This document shows, in pieces, positions 62,097 through 64,000 of a stretch of DNA of 64,000 nucleotides. Numbering within the stretch: position 1 is the stretch's first letter; each line of letters starts with the position of its first letter. The position numbers were made by a program, and so were the translations under genes. The notes beneath the pieces are model-generated. The model was not told the origin of the DNA and made no database searches. It saw nothing but the letters and a program-made list of their open reading frames with translations. The stretch spans positions 1,674,001 to 1,738,000 of the forward strand of contig OZ240665.1 of the NCBI GenBank assembly GCA_965198565.1, given 5' to 3'. Origin of the DNA: LMUY01 sp965198565 (GTDB lineage Bacteria > Pseudomonadota > Alphaproteobacteria > Acetobacterales > Acetobacteraceae).

Positions 62097-62762
62097 ATGT
62101 TGGAGCGATCGCAAGAAGTGCTGGACGATGACAGGTCGCTGACGGCCCAGATTGCGCGCGACCTCGCCGCCAAGATCATCTCCGGCGCCCTGCAGCCCGG
62201 TAATCGCCTGTTGCAGGACCATGTGGCGCAGACTTATCGCGTCAGCCATGTCCCGGTGCGGGAGGCGTTCCAGCGGCTCGAGGCCCAAGGCCTCGTCGTC
62301 ATTGAGCCGCGCCGCGGTGTCCGCGTGGCCCGGCTGGACCCGAGTGATGTGCTGGAAGTTGCGGAGATGCGCGCCGCGCTCGAGATGCTGGCGCTTCGGC
62401 ATGCCATGCCCCGCATGGGCCCCGAGCACCTGGCCCGCGCCAAAGCCGCCATCGCGGACAGTTGCGGGCAGGCTGAGCCGGACGGGCTGGAAGCGGCGGA
62501 CCGCAGGTTTCACGAGGCAATCACCGCAGCTTGCGCGATGCCTCGGCTGCTCGCGGCCATCGGCAGCCTGCATCGGGCCAGTGCTCGGCACCGGTTCGCC
62601 ACATTGGAGGGTCTCGGCTGGCAGGCTCAGTCAGACGCCGAGCACGCGGCGATCCTCGAGGCGGTCGAAACCGGCCGGACCGGGGCAGCCTGCAAACTCC
62701 TAAAGGCCCATGTCCTTGATGCGGGCCGTGCACTAGCAGCCGCGCTCAGAGCGAAGCTTTGA
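62097..62762 (+). CDS. GntR-family regulator with FCD domain
   Basis: GntR/FadR-type regulator of 221 residues. The winged helix reads LAAKIISGALQPGNRLLQDHVAQ and VSHVPVREAFQRLEAQGLV, and the FCD domain follows from about 75 with MRAALEMLALRHAM, ADRRFHEAITAACAMPRLL and SDAEHAAILEAVETGR. Divergent from the aminotransferase gene. A second GntR-FCD protein in the window, with a similar neighbourhood, is at 23.1-23.8 kb. The ATG at 62097 has no strong ribosome binding site. Confidence 0.87.
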   Translation: MLERSQEVLDDDRSLTAQIARDLAAKIISGALQPGNRLLQDHVAQTYRVSHVPVREAFQRLEAQGLVVIEPRRGVRVARLDPSDVLEVAEMRAALEMLALRHAMPRMGPEHLARAKAAIADSCGQAEPDGLEAADRRFHEAITAACAMPRLLAAIGSLHRASARHRFATLEGLGWQAQSDAEHAAILEAVETGRTGAACKLLKAHVLDAGRALAAALRAKL

Positions 62763-62844
62763 GAGAACGAAGTCAGGCTCTTGGAGCCGGGCAGCCTTTG
62801 GCAAGGCGACACGTTACCTTCTGCACCACGGCGGACTGTCAACC

Positions 62845-64000
62845 ATGCGGCACATCCAACTCCACCCGCTGGGCGGCGCGGCGGGCGACATGTTCGTGGC
62901 CTGCCTGCTCGACGCGTTCCCGGAACACCAGGACGCGGCCCTCGCCATGGCAGCGCAACTCGCCGGCGTCCCCTGCCGCTTGGTGCCGCATCACGACGAC
63001 ACGCTCACCGGCAGCCGCTTCCTGGTGACGGCCGAGCCGGCGCCGCAACACGCCCACGCCCATTGGGCGGCCATCCGGCGCCGCATCGCCAACTCGCCCT
63101 TGCCGGCCGCGGTGCAGGAGCATGCCATCGGCATCTTCACCGCCCTCGCCGAGGCCGAAGGCCGCGTGCACGGCCGCCCGCCCGACGCGGTGGTGTTCCA
63201 CGAGGTGGGCGCGGCCGACTCCATCGCCGACATCGTCGCCGCGGCGAGCGTGATTGCGGCCATCGGCCCCGCCACCTGGAGCGTGACCACCCTGCCGCTC
63301 GGCGGCGGCACCGTGCAGACCGCCCATGGCGTCATGCCTGTCCCCACCCCGGCCACGGCTTTGCTGCTGGAGGGGTTTGCCATGGCCGATGACGGAGTCG
63401 GCGGCGAACGGGTGACGCCCACGGGAGCGGCGATCCTGCGCTATCTCGCCGCAGGCCGCCCCGCCAGCCCAGCCGGCACTCTTCGGCGCAGCGGCACCGG
63501 CTTCGGCACGCGAGTTTTGCCGGGTCGGAGCAACTGCCTGCGCGCCTTGGTTTTCGAGCCAAATGGCACGCCCAATCAGGGACATCGGGAGTTGGCCGTC
63601 ATCAGCTTCGAAGTCGACGACCAGTCCAGCGAGGACCTCGCCATCGCCATCGAGCATCTTCGCCACTTGCCAGGTGTTCACGATATCGTGCAGATGCCGT
63701 GCTTCGGCAAGAAATCACGCATGGGTACTCACATCCAAGTGTTAACCATGCCTGCAACGAGTACAAGCGTAATCGAGGCGTGTTTTCGCGAAACCAGCAC
63801 GATCGGGCTGCGGATCCATCTTGTGGAAGGCCAAGCTCTGCTGCGGCAAACCACGACGGTGACCGTGGGAGACCGCCCGATCTCGGTAAAGCTGGTGGAG
63901 CGGCGGACGGACGGCGGCGCGACCATGACCACTGCAAAGGCCGAAGCCGAAGACGTCCGCGGGCTTGAAGGATACGGCATTCGGGCGCGGGTGCGGAGGG
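62845..64000 (+). CDS. larC: Nickel-pincer cofactor biosynthesis protein LarC, partial (runs off window)
   Basis: Homologue of LarC (formerly DUF111), which inserts nickel into the pyridinium dithiocarboxylate mononucleotide to make the cofactor of lactate racemase and related enzymes, using CTP. It starts MRHIQLHPLGGAAGDMFVACLLDAF with the GAAGDM motif. A modest His cluster (QHAHAHW) lies at about 69-74, then VHGRPPDAVVFHEVGAADSIADIVAAA, and LPLGGGTVQTAHGVMPVPTPATALLL. The gene is open to base 64000, giving at least 385 residues, so both domains known as LarC1 and LarC2 are read in one frame. It follows the GntR gene by 82 bases. No larA, larB or larE is in the window. Confidence 0.88.
   Translation, partial: MRHIQLHPLGGAAGDMFVACLLDAFPEHQDAALAMAAQLAGVPCRLVPHHDDTLTGSRFLVTAEPAPQHAHAHWAAIRRRIANSPLPAAVQEHAIGIFTALAEAEGRVHGRPPDAVVFHEVGAADSIADIVAAASVIAAIGPATWSVTTLPLGGGTVQTAHGVMPVPTPATALLLEGFAMADDGVGGERVTPTGAAILRYLAAGRPASPAGTLRRSGTGFGTRVLPGRSNCLRALVFEPNGTPNQGHRELAVISFEVDDQSSEDLAIAIEHLRHLPGVHDIVQMPCFGKKSRMGTHIQVLTMPATSTSVIEACFRETSTIGLRIHLVEGQALLRQTTTVTVGDRPISVKLVERRTDGGATMTTAKAEAEDVRGLEGYGIRARVRR

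Overview
This 64 kb window is GC-rich chromosomal DNA of an alphaproteobacterium, most likely Rhodospirillales and plausibly Acetobacteraceae. That placement is inferred from gene content and base composition: an rpsF-rpsR-rplI cluster, an Lrp regulator divergent from trxB, DUF2161 and TIGR03862-type proteins, flagellar motA/motB, and several amino-acid transport and deamination modules. No rRNA, tRNA or CRISPR array was seen.

Layout. 1-5.5 kb is a worn accessory region: the decayed end of a Tn3-family transposase, an IS1380-family element with both inverted repeats still visible, and a frameshifted HEPN-like gene in lower-GC DNA. 5.7-8.2 kb holds a broken GFA-family gene, a slipin and a double PRC-barrel protein. 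8.2-12.6 kb has a hydantoinase-B protein and a tightly overlapping cassette of glycosyltransferase, methyltransferase and glycoside hydrolase. 12.7-20.7 kb carries fabD, two short-chain dehydrogenases, two flavoproteins and two methyltransferases. 20.7-24.2 kb is a GntR, class III aminotransferase and amino-acid-binding protein operon with a perfect palindrome over the regulator's start, next to a remnant of an Orn/Lys/Arg decarboxylase.

24.3-34.6 kb holds a chemoreceptor, lysR, trxB, lrp, a GNAT enzyme, a membrane glycosyltransferase, a threonine-dehydratase-like enzyme, motB-motA and a NUDIX hydrolase. 34.6-36.0 kb is a lower-GC islet with a frameshifted PUA/EVE-like plus HNH nuclease, a candidate modification-dependent restriction enzyme. 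It is followed by a single-domain response regulator whose phosphoacceptor position is Glu. 36.7-46.3 kb has an orphan ABC ATPase, a lytic transglycosylase-SPOR lipoprotein, a CoA-transferase pair, two transglutaminase-like proteins, a Rap1a/Tai-like protein and an orphan HlyD-like protein. 46.4-58.5 kb is mainly housekeeping: bcp, glnE, two AsmA-like proteins, a cyclopropane-fatty-acid synthase homologue and ribosomal protein genes. 58.8-64 kb has a second substrate-binding protein, aminotransferase and GntR set and the start of larC, which runs off the window.

Two themes recur. REP-like palindromes built on CCCTCTCCC/GGGAGAGGG sit as pairs between genes at 12.6, 43.7 and 49.9 kb, with a lone copy at 46.4 kb. 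Single-base frameshifts interrupt at least six genes, several at short homopolymers, so either local decay or sequence error should be kept in mind when reading those genes.
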